DNA of 64,000 nucleotides from NCBI GenBank assembly GCA_947579605.1, contig OX388318.1, positions 24,662,098 to 24,726,097 on the forward strand. The letters run 5' to 3'. Below the pieces are notes generated by a model, which ran no database searches, was not told where the DNA came from, and was given only the letters and a program-made list of their open reading frames with translations. The position numbers and the translations under genes are program-made. Shown one piece after another: positions 52,165 through 61,573 of this stretch. Position 1 is the stretch's first letter, and each line of letters starts with the position of its first letter. Source of the stretch: Athripsodes cinereus (lineage: Eukaryota; Arthropoda; Insecta; Trichoptera; Leptoceridae).

Positions 52165-52420
52165 TAAATATACTATATTTTCTAGTGTTACTTTGTGGAA
52201 AAAGATTATATTTAAAATTAAATTAAAAAACACTCTTTTATTTCATTATGAGAATTGTTCAATTGTTAAAACGTTTTCGACTACAATGCAATCATCATCA
52301 GTAGCAACACACTACTGTAGTTATTGTGTTGTTTCTGATAATGATAATTTTAAAAATTGAACAATTCTCATAGTGGAATTAAACAGTGTTTTTTAATTTA
52401 ATTTTAAATATAATCTTTTA
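52165..52420. mobile_element. Hammerhead-bearing palindromic element inside SINE-A
   Basis: Arms AAGATTATATTTAAAATTAA, ATTAAAAAACACT, GAGAATTGTTCAATT mirrored by AATTGAACAATTCTC, AGTGTTTTTTAATTTAATTT, TAAATATAATCTT. The left arm includes a hammerhead core. Flanks AAAATGTTAAG and AAAAATTAAG look like an imperfect target duplication. It shares the AACACTGTTTT-like terminal motif of the other hammerhead elements. Confidence 0.7.
52265..52308 (-). ncRNA. Hammerhead-like ribozyme core
   Basis: On the minus strand: CTGATGA, extra U, stem II GATT/AGTC, GAA, AACGTT palindrome, U17, then TAAC. Stem I (GCTA/TAAC) has one mismatch. Core bases are intact. The corresponding site in the other arm reads CTGATAATGATAATT and is degraded. 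Confidence 0.65.
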
Positions 52421-52575
52421 AAAAATTAAGACATTCAAGATGGGTGCCGAGCCTGAGGCTTGAATTCAAGATGCAAAATATTTTTTTTAACAGGACACCT
52501 TGCCTTTAACAGGACACTCAAAAAGCTACAAAAAGAGTGGGAGACCAATTCTTTGCCGCATGCCTCACGGAATGC

Positions 52576-53755
52576 TATAAAGCAAGGATTGTGTGGTTCT
52601 TCAAAATTCAATTTATCACCTTTCTGAAACAATATACTGTGTGTAATATTAAATTAACTGGTCTAACTTTTATAATGATATTTTTATCTAAACTTTCAAA
52701 ACCTTCCTGAGACTAAGAAAAATAAGTTTTATTAATACAATGTTATTATTGATTCTTTGAAACATTCTGTATATATTAATGTAATGATGCTGTAAAACTT
52801 CCAAGTGTTCGAATCCAGCGGGCCAATAGAGACATTATTTTTAAAATGCGGGCCAGAATAACGTATTTGTAATATAATGTAGTAAATGGAACAAAGTGAT
52901 GTAGTAGATTTGATGAATATTTAATATCAAGCCGTTGATCTACGAATATTTAAATAAATTATATTGGAAATGCGGGCACTTTCGTTGTCGCTTTAGATTT
53001 TTACATTACATACCCCACAATTACAATTTTTACCCCAGTACGAACGGACAAACAAATTAAATTGTGTAACGTAAAGAGTAGATACTTAAATCGGTCTAAG
53101 CCAACTCGTAAAGATCGAGACACCATTCCTTACTTCTTTCTTAAAGTTTTTTTTAAAAGTAAGTTTGTATAATCTACCCTTTTGCTATTACGAACACAAA
53201 TGTTAATTTTTAATGTGAATATGCAAAGGCCGAGTTAATCGCTACAACGCGATCTCTTTCAATTTACCTGAAATAAAATTGGCCCGCATCGTTCATTGTG
53301 TACGTAGTTTAGCGGGCCAGTCGCTTCTTCATTACAAACAAGCATCAGTGTACCACTACAACTTATGTATAATAATTTATATAGTTCTGTATGAAGATCG
53401 AGACGTCCACAAAGTTTCCCTGACATATCTCAATTACAAAGTGCTAACAAACTTTGTCTCCGAATAATTTTATACTAACATACATAGGTAATAACGTGGA
53501 ACACTCTCCCTAATAGAAACAGAATAGTGTTGTGAGAAAGTGAGAAAAAAATACCTATTAATACAAAGACAGACTTTAATTTTTTATTCAAAATATCATT
53601 TATGCTCCATTTCTTAATTTAAATAATACCGGAAAATTTCAATATATATGTTCCTGATGCATATGGACGTTCTCGGCATCACGATTTTTTTAACTCAAAG
53701 CAGAACAAACATATCGACAAACTCCCCAGTTGGAAAGGCTTTTCAAATGTTTATT
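52576..53755. other. No supported gene
   Basis: 52800-53480 is somewhat less AT-rich. The frame at 53279-53467 (MARIVHCVRSLAGQSLLHYK) has no match I can name. No splice or start context was convincing. Confidence 0.3.
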
Positions 53756-53925
53756 GGTCTGGCTGGAGAAATTGATATATTTAGCGTGACGTATGTTTAT
53801 ATGAAAAATTAGGGATATATTATTGTAGTTGTGTTGTCGTTTGGATATCGTTTAAGGTTATCTTCTGGGATCGCATTGGCCTTCAGCTTTAATGATCCTT
53901 GTAAGAATCATCTTATTTGTCAGTA
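53756..53925 (+). repeat. Repeat U, copy 2
   Basis: GAGAAATTGATATATTTAGC, GTGACG, TCTGGGATCGCATTGGCCTT, CAGCTTTAATGATCC parallel 50120-50240, including the loss of the open frame. Confidence 0.4.
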
Positions 53926-53948
53926 ATAACAATATACAAGTACCAACA

Positions 53949-54140
53949 ACTTCACCATCACGGCATATCCCACAAGTGGGGTAGCCAGCAGGCCAGCTGT
54001 ATGTAATAAACATGCAAGCCGTGTTCTATGTGCCATTCCATGCATCATCGCTGAATTTATGGTGTAGGTATCATGTTTTTATTTTTTCATACAGGTGCCT
54101 TTTACAGGACACTCAAACACTTACAAAAAAGTGTGGGAAA
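53949..54140 (-). mobile_element. SINE-A with internal deletion
   Basis: CTTCACCATCACGGCATATC, AAGTGGGGTAGCCAGCAG, CATGCAAGCCGTGTTC, ATCGCTGAATTTATGG, CCTTTTACAGGACACTC and AAAGTGTGGGA. The 5' end is missing. Confidence 0.75.
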
Positions 54141-54147
54141 AATAATA

Positions 54148-54215
54148 ATAAATTAGACAATTTATGTAGCGCCGTTTTGTGATACGAACCACCGCAAGGG
54201 CACTTTTGACTTTTT
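54148..54215 (-). mobile_element. LINE-G 3' end
   Basis: AATAATAATAAATTAGACAA, TTTATGTAGCGCCGTTTTGT and CCGCAAGGGCACTT. Confidence 0.45.
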
Positions 54216-54640
54216 TATTTATTGTTATTACCCAGCATTAATAGATATATTTTGTTATGTGTTAATTTATAAAACGTGTAACTTTATACAACGTAAATTT
54301 AAAATAAATAAATTTCAAAAATTTTGTTCGCATTGAAACATATAAGATTTAATAGTACCTAAATTATTTTCCCCACAAATGCTTTAGTATTGTACCTACA
54401 TAATAATAAACATAAATTTAAATCAAAATATTTTCAACAAATCCACGACATACATAAATACCGACACAGCAATATAGTTTAATATTAAATTAATGAACAA
54501 TTTACATTGGTGATGATACGGGTGTCCGATTAGTATCCGCTATAATTATTATATAATTATTATTGAAAAGATATCGTTTTCTCTTTGGACCATTAGGTAA
54601 AGCATTTAGCCAATAGTGTGATTCCCATAGACAATTATTA
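54216..54640. other. AT-rich DNA, nothing assigned
   Basis: A left end for the neighbouring Harbinger element was looked for here and not found. Confidence 0.3.
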
Positions 54641-54649
54641 TTATTATTT

Positions 54650-55287
54650 TTGACATGTTGATTTCAATTCCTCAGGGTTTTCCCTGGTATTTCAAGCCAC
54701 ATGGGCACTTGTGCCAAGTGCAACCTGTTTATTTGTCAGTGTCACTAATTTATGTGCTAATTCAATTTTTCTGTGTCATTTCAAATAAATTTCAGCCATT
54801 TCTGTGTCGGAGACCCGTTTCTGTGTCTGTCATCTATTTAAGTCGACTTACAAAGTCCACACTATCCCATATTGAGAAATGGTCAGGTCTTTCTCTAACC
54901 GTATATGGGCGTCTTGTACGCACTCCAGCTGAACTAACTATTTCGCGTATTAATTCTTCATCGGATGATGTATCATCATTATGAAGATAATTATCCATTG
55001 TTAATTAATATAATATTATAACACAATATTCTCAAAGCAAAACAACAAACAAAACAACGCAACGCGTTAGATTGATGACGTACAAGCACCATCTACAGAC
55101 GAAAAATATATTCAATCTCTGAGTTAACTCGTGGATTCGACAGTTAACTCATGAAAATCGGGTGGTTATTAATAACCACTGGTTATCTCCGTAACCAACA
55201 TTGGATATCACCATTTCTTGAGTTAACTTATAGTTTACTTTTGACAGCAAGTTAACTGCTTGGTTAACGTTTTGGATATCGCGGCCC
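54650..55287 (-). mobile_element. PIF/Harbinger-type transposon, 5' half
   Basis: On the minus strand the element starts GGGCCGCGATATCCAAAACG, TTAACCAAGCAGTTAAC next to TTA (55288-55290), fitting Harbinger ends with a TWA target site. The subterminal zone is full of GTTAAC/GTTAACT words (55100-55270). It is followed by the start of a transposase frame (54998). The 3' part and the second inverted repeat are missing. Confidence 0.6.
54834..54998 (-). pseudogene. Harbinger transposase N-terminus, truncated
   Basis: ATG at 54998, 54 codons: MDNYLHNDDTSSDEELIREI, then RRPYTVRERPDHFSIWDSVD, FVSRLK and a stop. Acidic N-terminus followed by RPDxFxxWDxVDFVSRxR is what I recall from insect Harbinger-family transposases; the expected RFRLSK continuation is broken here. 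The catalytic DDE part is absent, so it is non-functional. The frame is preceded by the transposon's own 5' end, which supports the start chosen. Confidence 0.55.
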
Positions 55288-55294
55288 TTATTGT

Positions 55295-55720
55295 TTTTAT
55301 TATTATTATCTTAAAAATGTCACCCTGCTCTGACAATTTGAATTTCAAAAAAATCTCAAAAGAGAGACATCATCAAAAAGAAACAACAGAATGAAAGGAA
55401 ATACTCTATCCTGGCTATAAAGTCATTGCATGTTATGTTGAAAATATCAACATGAACATTTAAAGTTTTATGTGTCCCATGAAATGTCCATAATTATGTA
55501 TTTTGTAAAAAAATTGTAAAGGCTTATACGCCGTTTAATGTTGAAATAAATAATAATAAAAAAAATATATATTGCGTAAAGTCGTTTAATCTCTTTGAAT
55601 GTCATTTTTCTATTTTATTTTTTTCAGTTTCACTTTGTGAATAGTTAAAATTAAATTTCACTATTATTATACATGCTTTAAAACTCGCTATAAGGAATAA
55701 TAATAATGATTATTCACTGT
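55295..55720 (+). other. Possible LINE 3' UTR
   Basis: No coding content. GGCTTATACGCCGTTTAATG, TTGAAATAAATAATAATAAA at 55530-55562 has a LINE-tail look and distantly resembles repeat R. The remainder is AT-rich. Confidence 0.3.
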
Positions 55721-55724
55721 GTCG

Positions 55725-55945
55725 GTGTTAAGGTAGTAGAATTCCATATCGAAAAATAAAACAGGTGTTTTATTCTACTAAAGATTATATTTTGTGAGAG
55801 AGACGTCTTTCGTCTTATGAGGACATTGTCAATCTTGACAATGATTGACAATGTCCTCATAAGACGAAAGACGTCTCTCTCACAAAATATAATCTTTAGT
55901 AGAATAAAACACCTGTTTTATTTTTCAATAATGATTATGTCTTAA
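55725..55945. mobile_element. MITE-M1, freshest copy, perfect 83-bp inverted repeat
   Basis: 55751-55833 and 55844-55926 are exact inverse copies over 83 bp, separated by the 10-nt loop CTTGACAATG. Arms contain ATAAAACAGGTGTTTTATTC, GTGAGAGAGACGTCTTTCG and TCTTATGAGGACATTGTCAA. A one-sided outer part (TGTGTCGGTGTTAAGGTAGT) lies to the left, as in the copy at 19458. On the arm strand GACGAAAGACGTCTC places a palindrome right after GAA. Confidence 0.85.
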
Positions 55946-56023
55946 AAGAGCAGTGGTCCCGCAGTGCAATCATTTGATTTCATACACGAAACAATGCCTG
56001 CATTTTTTTTATGAATGATATAA

Positions 56024-56090
56024 ATCTGGGTTTTTGTTATAAACCCAAATACAACCTTATACACCTTTCACGCTACGCTAAAAGCTTGTT
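56024..56090 (-). mobile_element. SINE-B 3' end
   Basis: TATAAATCTGGGTTTTTGTT, ATAAACCCAAATACAACCTT, ATACACCTTTCACGCTACGC. The tRNA-like head is absent. Confidence 0.7.
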
Positions 56091-56500
56091 AAAAATACGT
56101 ATATTTATGAAGATATACTTAGTTCTGTTGTATTTTAAATGACTTAAAAAAGTGACAACCCTGTTACACACTAATGAAGTAATGTTGGCTATGGGGTGAC
56201 TGAACACAACACTCGAAAATACTAAATCCAGTACTTAATATATTATTATTATTTACATTAAAATTGAACAGTTTATATGTAAATTATTATTGTTACAGAC
56301 TATATATTTACATGCCGTAGGTATATGGTGTTTAAAGCACGGCCTACGATGGTTTCTATGAGGTCACATACAACACTATGTTCTATTTCCGATGGGGAAA
56401 TTATGATGAAGGATGTTCTGCAAAAAGGGATGTCATCTTGAACAGAAACAATTAAATGAAAATAAAATCGATATCGATAATTATCACAAATTTACCTCTG

Positions 56501-56948
56501 TTCCGTGGAACATCCGGTAAAGAATTGGTTTCCCGCTCTTTTCCGTAAGTTTTCGAGTCACTTTAGAAGGTGGGCGTTCGAAAAAATAAAAAAAATTACA
56601 TCTTTAATTCAGCGATGAGATTTTCCTCTCATCCTGATGTTTTATTTTTTTGAAAATTTAACACATGAAGTAACCATATAAGGCTGAGAAAAGACAACGT
56701 CACCTTTTTCGGTTGTACCCTGGACGGGACTTGAACCCGCATCTCTAACCTTTTCGCGAGGAGTGCTTTGTCCAATTAAGCTACCGGGTGACTTGCCGAA
56801 GGCTCCGATATTCTCTCTTATAAACCCCGATGATAGCTTCATGTGTGGGTATTGTTCTTTTATTTTTTTGTTGGCATGGATACATTTATTACATGTACCT
56901 AGCTGTTCTGCCTGCTATCCCACTTGTGGGATATGCCGTGATGGTATA
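56501..56948 (+). mobile_element. SINE-A interrupted by SINE-C
   Basis: 5' half at 56501-56652 (TTCCGTGGAACATCCGGTAA, AGTTTTCGAGTCAC, TTCAGCGATGAGATTTTCCT) and 3' half at 56858-56948 (TTGTTGGCATGGATACATTT, TATCCCACTTGTGGGATATG, CCGTGATGGTAT). SINE-C lies between the halves. Confidence 0.85.
56653..56857 (-). mobile_element. SINE-C, full length, with exact 13-bp TSD
   Basis: TTTTATTTTTTTG flanks both sides (56640-56652 and 56858-56870). On the minus strand: ~75 bp leader, then CACCCGGTAGCTTAATTGGA (box A TAGCTTAATTGG), GCGGGTTCAAGTCCCGTCC (box B GGTTCAAGTCC, a perfect consensus), then GGTGACGTTGTCTTTTCTCA and GTGTTAAATTTT. Both Pol III boxes look usable. Note that a leader precedes the tRNA-like head, which is unusual for a tRNA SINE. 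Confidence 0.85.
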
Positions 56949-56955
56949 ATTTTAT

Positions 56956-57172
56956 AAATGAAACACAATATATAGTTATTCCACTATTGACTTTATTTAT
57001 TTTTGCGAGCCGGCTTTCAAGAGCTTCCGCTCTCATCGTCAGGCAAAAGTAAAGATTTTTTACTTTTAGATACTTACTTTACTTTTGCCTGACGATGAGA
57101 GCGGAAGCTCTTGATATAAATAAAGTCAATAGTGGAATAACTATATATATTGTGTTTCATTTTTAAAATTAT
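56956..57172. mobile_element. Hammerhead-bearing palindromic element
   Basis: Arms AAATGAAACACAATATATAG, TTATTCCACTATTGACTTTA mirrored by TAAAGTCAATAGTGGAATAA, CTATATATATTGTGTTTCAT. The left arm holds a complete hammerhead (minus strand). The right arm has the same core but lost about 17 bp covering stem III and the stem I partner. It lies 8 bp after a SINE-A 3' end. Confidence 0.75.
57001..57048 (-). ncRNA. Hammerhead ribozyme with AGCCGGCT stem III
   Basis: Minus strand: stem I TTTTGC/GCAAAA (6 bp), core CTGACGA (position 7 is C, which is allowed), extra U, stem II GAGAGC/GCTCTT with a GGAA loop, GAA, AGCCGGCT (perfect 8-bp palindrome), C17. A clean structure with a long stem I. The palindromic stem III again implies two molecules pairing. 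Confidence 0.8.
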
Positions 57173-57174
57173 TA

Positions 57175-57790
57175 ATATGAAATTACACCAAGAACCGTCG
57201 GTCGATCAATTAAACTTTATCGTTATTGTATAGTAAAAATAGTAGTAAATAAGTTGCAGAACAAAATTATATATTTCGTTACAAAATCATCGATTTCCCA
57301 ATATTTTGTTTTCCTTTTTATTTGCCAACACCGCGAAAATCATAATGATGTATGATTATGTTCTCTGACGTACCGACATATTATTTGGTACAGAATGTTG
57401 TACATCCTAGAAAATGCCTACATAGGTTTTTAGTACCTACATCGGGTGTCTAGTTACAAAACCTTACATAATAATTTCATAATTCACATCGAAAGCACCA
57501 TTATTCTTCTATGGTGATGTTCTGGAGTGGTTGTGACGATTTGTCTCTTTTTGCAAAAAGTCTAGTCAAACGTAGTTTTCTCATTTTTCTTGACTTTTGT
57601 GAAGATATTAAGAATATTACTAGATAAACACCTCATCTGCACAACTAATAGATCGTTCAAACTTCCTCTAGTAAAGAAACATAAGAGGTATTCCGATGCT
57701 CATGAATCGCTATTGTTCTGAGATACCTAATATGGGTACCGCATGCTATAATATTTCCAAATGTAAGCAGACAAAATTGTATATATATAA
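57175..57790. other. AT-rich DNA, nothing assigned
   Basis: No recurrent family or recognisable frame. Confidence 0.3.
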
Positions 57791-57794
57791 TGAG

Positions 57795-58540
57795 TTACAA
57801 TCCTTTGGATTGGTCTGCAACGAGTTTGGTTTTTCTTCTCCATTCGTCTCTATTCTCAGCCAGTCTTTTCAGCTCTACGTATGAGCCACAGTTCATATCA
57901 CTCTTCAGTTGGTCCATATATGCGTCTCTTGGTCGGCCTCTGCCATTTGTCCCCTTGGTCTTACCCTCCGCGATGGCTATGAGTAGTCCTGGGTGCCTGA
58001 TGTTGTGGCCAATCCAGTTAGCTCGTTGTTGGCTGATTCTCTTAAGGAGTTGCCTTTTTTCGCCTACCCTGGTTAATACTTCTTCGTTTACGACGTGCTC
58101 CGACCAATGGATCTTAAGCATGCGTCTGTAGCACCACATTTCAAAGGCCGCCAACCGTCCGCTTTCACTCTTGCTGATGGTCCATGTCTCACAACCATAA
58201 AGCAGAATGCTCCATACAAAGGCTTTAGTAAGGTTCTTCCTTACGCTTAAGTCAATATTTGGGGATTCCAATATCTTCGATTTTTTGTTAAAGGCAATCC
58301 TTGCCTGGTTTATTCTGCTTACGATTTCTGCTTTGGAGCGTCCATCCTGGTTTATTCTGCTGCCCAGGTACACGAATTCACTTACTTGTTTGATGCTCAC
58401 TCCATTTATGGCAATGTTCGCAGTCGCTTCCTCTTTTCCAACGACCATACATTTTGTTTTTTCTTTATTTATTTTCATGTTGTACTTTGACAACAGTATA
58501 CTTTCCATTTTTCCTAAGGCTTCGACAAAATTGTACCTAT
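57795..58540 (-). pseudogene. RTE-like LINE, longest intact frame (237 codons from ATG)
   Basis: Minus-strand frame with no stop from about 58540 to 57795: KYNMKINKEKTKCMVVG (end of the palm/thumb), SEFVYLGSRINQDGRSKAEI, SRINQARIAFNKKSKI, then VWSILLYGCETWTISKSES, EMWCYRRMLKIHWSEHVVNE, EVLTRVG, ANWIGHNIRHPGLLI, GRGRPRDAYMDQLK and ELKRLAENRDEW. This is the second half of an RTE-like endonuclease-reverse transcriptase. The catalytic FADD box would lie just upstream and is missing because the copy is 5'-truncated. The lack of any stop or frameshift indicates a recent insertion. The ATG at 58508 is internal to the LINE and is not a genuine start. Confidence 0.8.
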
Positions 58541-58544
58541 CATA

Positions 58545-58975
58545 AAATACGAATTAGGTATTTTTCTACAACATCAGTCTATACATTTATACTTATTTTT
58601 TCGTTCTGTATCATTGCTATTAGTCTTGATACGAACCCAGATGTCGCTAGTGTCACCAAACATATTTTCATATTGAACGGGTGGTATGGTTATCGATGTT
58701 ATTTTTAGTAATAACCATTGTACAAAGTTATATATATACTGTCCAGTTAATACATATTATGTCTTATGATCGAGAAATCGCTATTTTTGTAATTTTGGTA
58801 TAGTTATATTATGTTTAGAAAACACAACAGAAAGTGAAATATACCTACTAAATATTAATCGCACTGCTAAAGGCATACGTTGTCATTGTTCCGTTCAATA
58901 ATCAAATAATTCGAAATATTTATTTAATAAATTGAAAATTAGTACATTATTTTATTCCACAACTTAATATTTAAT
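58545..58975. other. AT-rich DNA, nothing assigned
   Basis: No recurrent family or recognisable frame. Confidence 0.3.
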
Positions 58976-58980
58976 ATACA

Positions 58981-59195
58981 ATCATCATCATCATTATCAT
59001 CATCGCCCTCAACGCTCCTCTCGGGAGCACAGGGCAGAAACCAGCCTCCTCCATTCAGAGCGTCTCTGCGCCAATTGCGTCACCTCTTTCCACGACATTC
59101 CTTGCGCTCTGATATCGTTGTCATATTATGAACGGTGTATTGTGAAGGAGGGACGCCCGGGCCGACGGAACCCCTGCGGACGGAAGAATAGTGCT
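58981..59195 (-). pseudogene. LINE-H 3' relic
   Basis: CATCATCATCATTATCATCA (tail on the minus strand), CCCTCAACGCTCCTCTCGGG, CCAGCCTCCTCCATTCAGAG and GAGGGACGCCCGGGCCGACG. Nearly identical to 42585-42738 where they overlap, so this family was active fairly recently. Confidence 0.7.
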
Positions 59196-59199
59196 CTTT

Positions 59200-59630
59200 T
59201 TTATACAAAGAGAACGTATATTTTTTTATAGTTATATGTTTGTTGAATTGACCGATTGTATGTACTACCTATCATTAAATCAATTTTTTTTAAAGTTCGA
59301 CTTGTTTCATTATGTAACTGGACATTCGATACGTAAATTATTTTTTTAATCAAATTGAGTTGCAAAAATAATCTAGGCACTTTGGGACGAGATATTTTTT
59401 TCTGTATCAGTCTACGACATACCGTTTCCTAGCACATTGCCTCACTTTATTTCCTAGTGTTTCTCGCCTAGCACGTCTCGTAACAACAATAATAATATTA
59501 ATTAATTATGATTTGTTGCTCTTTAAGTTTATGTATGCTATTATTTCATAAGCATTAATTAATGAAGGACGGATTTTGCCGGGTACAATAATATATTGTT
59601 TATGTAATTTCTAATGGTTACACTCATTCA
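59200..59630. other. AT-rich DNA, nothing assigned
   Basis: No recurrent family or recognisable frame. Confidence 0.3.
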
Positions 59631-59635
59631 TAAAA

Positions 59636-59745
59636 TCACGACGGCATTTCCACAAGTGGGGTAGCCAGCGGACCAAGTGGATGTAAAAACATTCTATCAT
59701 CTTCTTTGTGCCAATAAAAAATACCAGCATTGAGCTCTGAAATAT
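59636..59745 (-). mobile_element. SINE-A, 3' half
   Basis: ACGACGGCATTTCCACAAGT, GGGGTAGCCAGCGGACC, TCATCTTCTTTGTGCC. Confidence 0.7.
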
Positions 59746-59924
59746 CTGCGTTTAAAATTGTTTGTTTGTAAAAACATATTATTTATTATTATTTCTTAGT
59801 ATCCTCACCTTACACCATATTAAAAAAATTATCTTTCTCATAAATTTATACTATACTTTAAAAGAGGACTGAAGACACACCATTTTGCTGGAAGTTTCGG
59901 GTGATGGATACGATAAACGGCGCC

Positions 59925-59990
59925 CTTGAGGTCATGTTATGAGTAAACGGCGCTTTACAAATTGTCCATATATATATATACTTTGTCAGC
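59925..59990 (+). mobile_element. LINE-G 3' end
   Basis: AAACGGCGCCCTTGAGGTCA, GAGTAAACGGCGCTTTACAA, then TATATATATATA as tail. Confidence 0.5.
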
Positions 59991-60089
59991 TGTTCCAGAC
60001 TGCCGTATGTAAAGCAATAAACCCGCCATTTGCATTAATATTTTTTTAAATAAAATCTTTTTTATTTCTTTAATTTTATTTTTGAGGTT

Positions 60090-60200
60090 GATGTTCGAAA
60101 AAACGAAAATATTCTATACCTTTAATTCAGAGATGAGTATTGTCACCCATTCTGAATATCTTAACTTTTGTTAGCACGAAGAGGACAGCTTTAAAGCGCT
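60090..60200 (+). mobile_element. SINE-A, middle part
   Basis: GTTCGAAAAAACGAAAATAT, CTTTAATTCAGAGATGAGTA, TTGTCACCCATTCTGAATAT and TTAGCACGAAGAGGACAGC. Confidence 0.65.
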
Positions 60201-60577
60201 TCTGTAATTATTGGTTATTAACTTTTTTTTATAAGTTATTAATTATTTTATTTTTGAAAAAAGAAGTTTAATTTAATCATGTTAAGTGTTTCAAACCAAA
60301 ATTCACCACAATATTCATAAAAAATACTAATGACCTAATAGAATGGTAGCGCATTACAAATTTTCTCAGAAAATATAATATAAAACTAATAATATTAATA
60401 TATGCTTTTTGAACACATTAAGATGGTAATTGTCTTTTTTCTACTCATACGTAACCATCGGACATCCTTTATACCTGTTAAAGTAATAAAATTAGCTCTT
60501 AATTAAAAAATAAAACAATGAATGTCCTTCAAGTCTGCAGTAAAAAAGATATAATGTAGTTACCTATAATATGAACA

Positions 60578-60860
60578 TACTTACTTACTTACTGCTAGCC
60601 TTCTTCTCTCCACTGCTGGATATAGGCCTCTTCAAAACTTTTCCACATTTTCCTATCTCGAGCAACACGATACCACTGTTTCCCCATCATCTGGACAATA
60701 TCATCAACCCATCTTTTTTGGGGTCTTCCTATGCTTCTTTTGTCCTCCCATGGTCTCCATACAAGAATTCTGGAAGTCCATCTGCCATCCTCTCGTCTTA
60801 CCACATGACCAGCCCATTGCCATTTCAGCTTGGAGACTTTATCAACAACGTCAACAACTT
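60578..60860 (-). pseudogene. LINE-J carboxy terminus and tail
   Basis: The minus frame reads SKLKWQWAGHVVRREDGRWT, SRILVWRPWEDKRSIGRPQK, RWVDDIVQMMGKQWYRVARD, RKMWKSFEEAYIQQW, then a stop. The WxGHVxRRxDxRWTxxxLxWRP, GRPxxRWxDDI and DRxxWxxxEEAYxQQW blocks form a very widespread insect LINE ending. A clean AGTAAGTAAGTAAGTATG tail follows (60577-60594). The copy is 5'-truncated but otherwise open. Confidence 0.8.
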
Positions 60861-60861
60861 T

Positions 60862-61570
60862 TGTCTTTTGTTAATATGAACATATATCATAAACAAATAT
60901 GGTGATTTTTGTAAAAAGGTACACTTCTAATATAATAATTATGTATCATCAATATATTCTGAATCAACACTCGTATATTTTTATAAATGCGTCTACAACG
61001 AGAGACTCGAGGGAGATATTATGAATAATAATAATAATAATTTATTAACCAAAAAAATTTAATGAATTCATTTTTGAACCGAAACTCGTTTAAGTTTTGA
61101 TTGGCCGCTAAATTTCATTGGACGCATTGTGCAATTTTCCCTTTAAAATTCCATTCTTTATACAAGATCAATGCTACATAGGAGAAATTCCTTTTCCTAT
61201 ATACGAAAGCAATTACATTATTTGAATTCAAAAGCGATTCAACGCAAATAAAAACAATCGAATCTCTAGGTACACTATATTCATCTTCGTTAGAAACAAA
61301 CGATGAAAGGAAATAATGACGATATCGTTTTGTTTTACTTCAATTGTTTCTGGAATGTAAACAAGAGAACATCGCATCGGTTTGAAATCGACTCAGTCCA
61401 TTACTTTGATTGTTTAGCAGTTTGAATGTTTATTCACAAACGTTTGCGAAAATTCTCAGCGTTTCTTTTCTCTTCAAAGTTTGGTCCAATTTACAAACAA
61501 AATCCTTTCTTTGAATTATTGATAGGTTTCCTATTTATTGACAAACTAAATGATTGTATAGCAAAACAGA
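60862..61570. other. AT-rich DNA, nothing assigned
   Basis: 61025-61042 has an ATA-type run (AATAATAATAATAA). No recognisable frame. Confidence 0.3.
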
Positions 61571-61573
61571 ATT

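Larger units (their letters stand above)
52064..52575 (-). mobile_element. SINE-A interrupted by a hammerhead element
   Basis: 3' part at 52064-52164 (TACCATCAAGACATATCTCA, CAAGTGGAGAAACCAG) and 5' part at 52421-52575 (TTAAGACATTCAAGATGGGT, CCTTTAACAGGACACTCA, CAATTCTTTGCCGCATGCCT). The split falls in the middle of the element. Confidence 0.75.

Noticed and set aside
56760..56800. A tRNA gene on the minus strand with perfect box A and box B.
   Set aside because: It lies between SINE-C target duplications and has the SINE body attached. The same head recurs at 4501 and 12408.
57790..58131. Plus-strand frames of 60-113 codons.
   Set aside because: Shadows of the RTE-like minus-strand frame.
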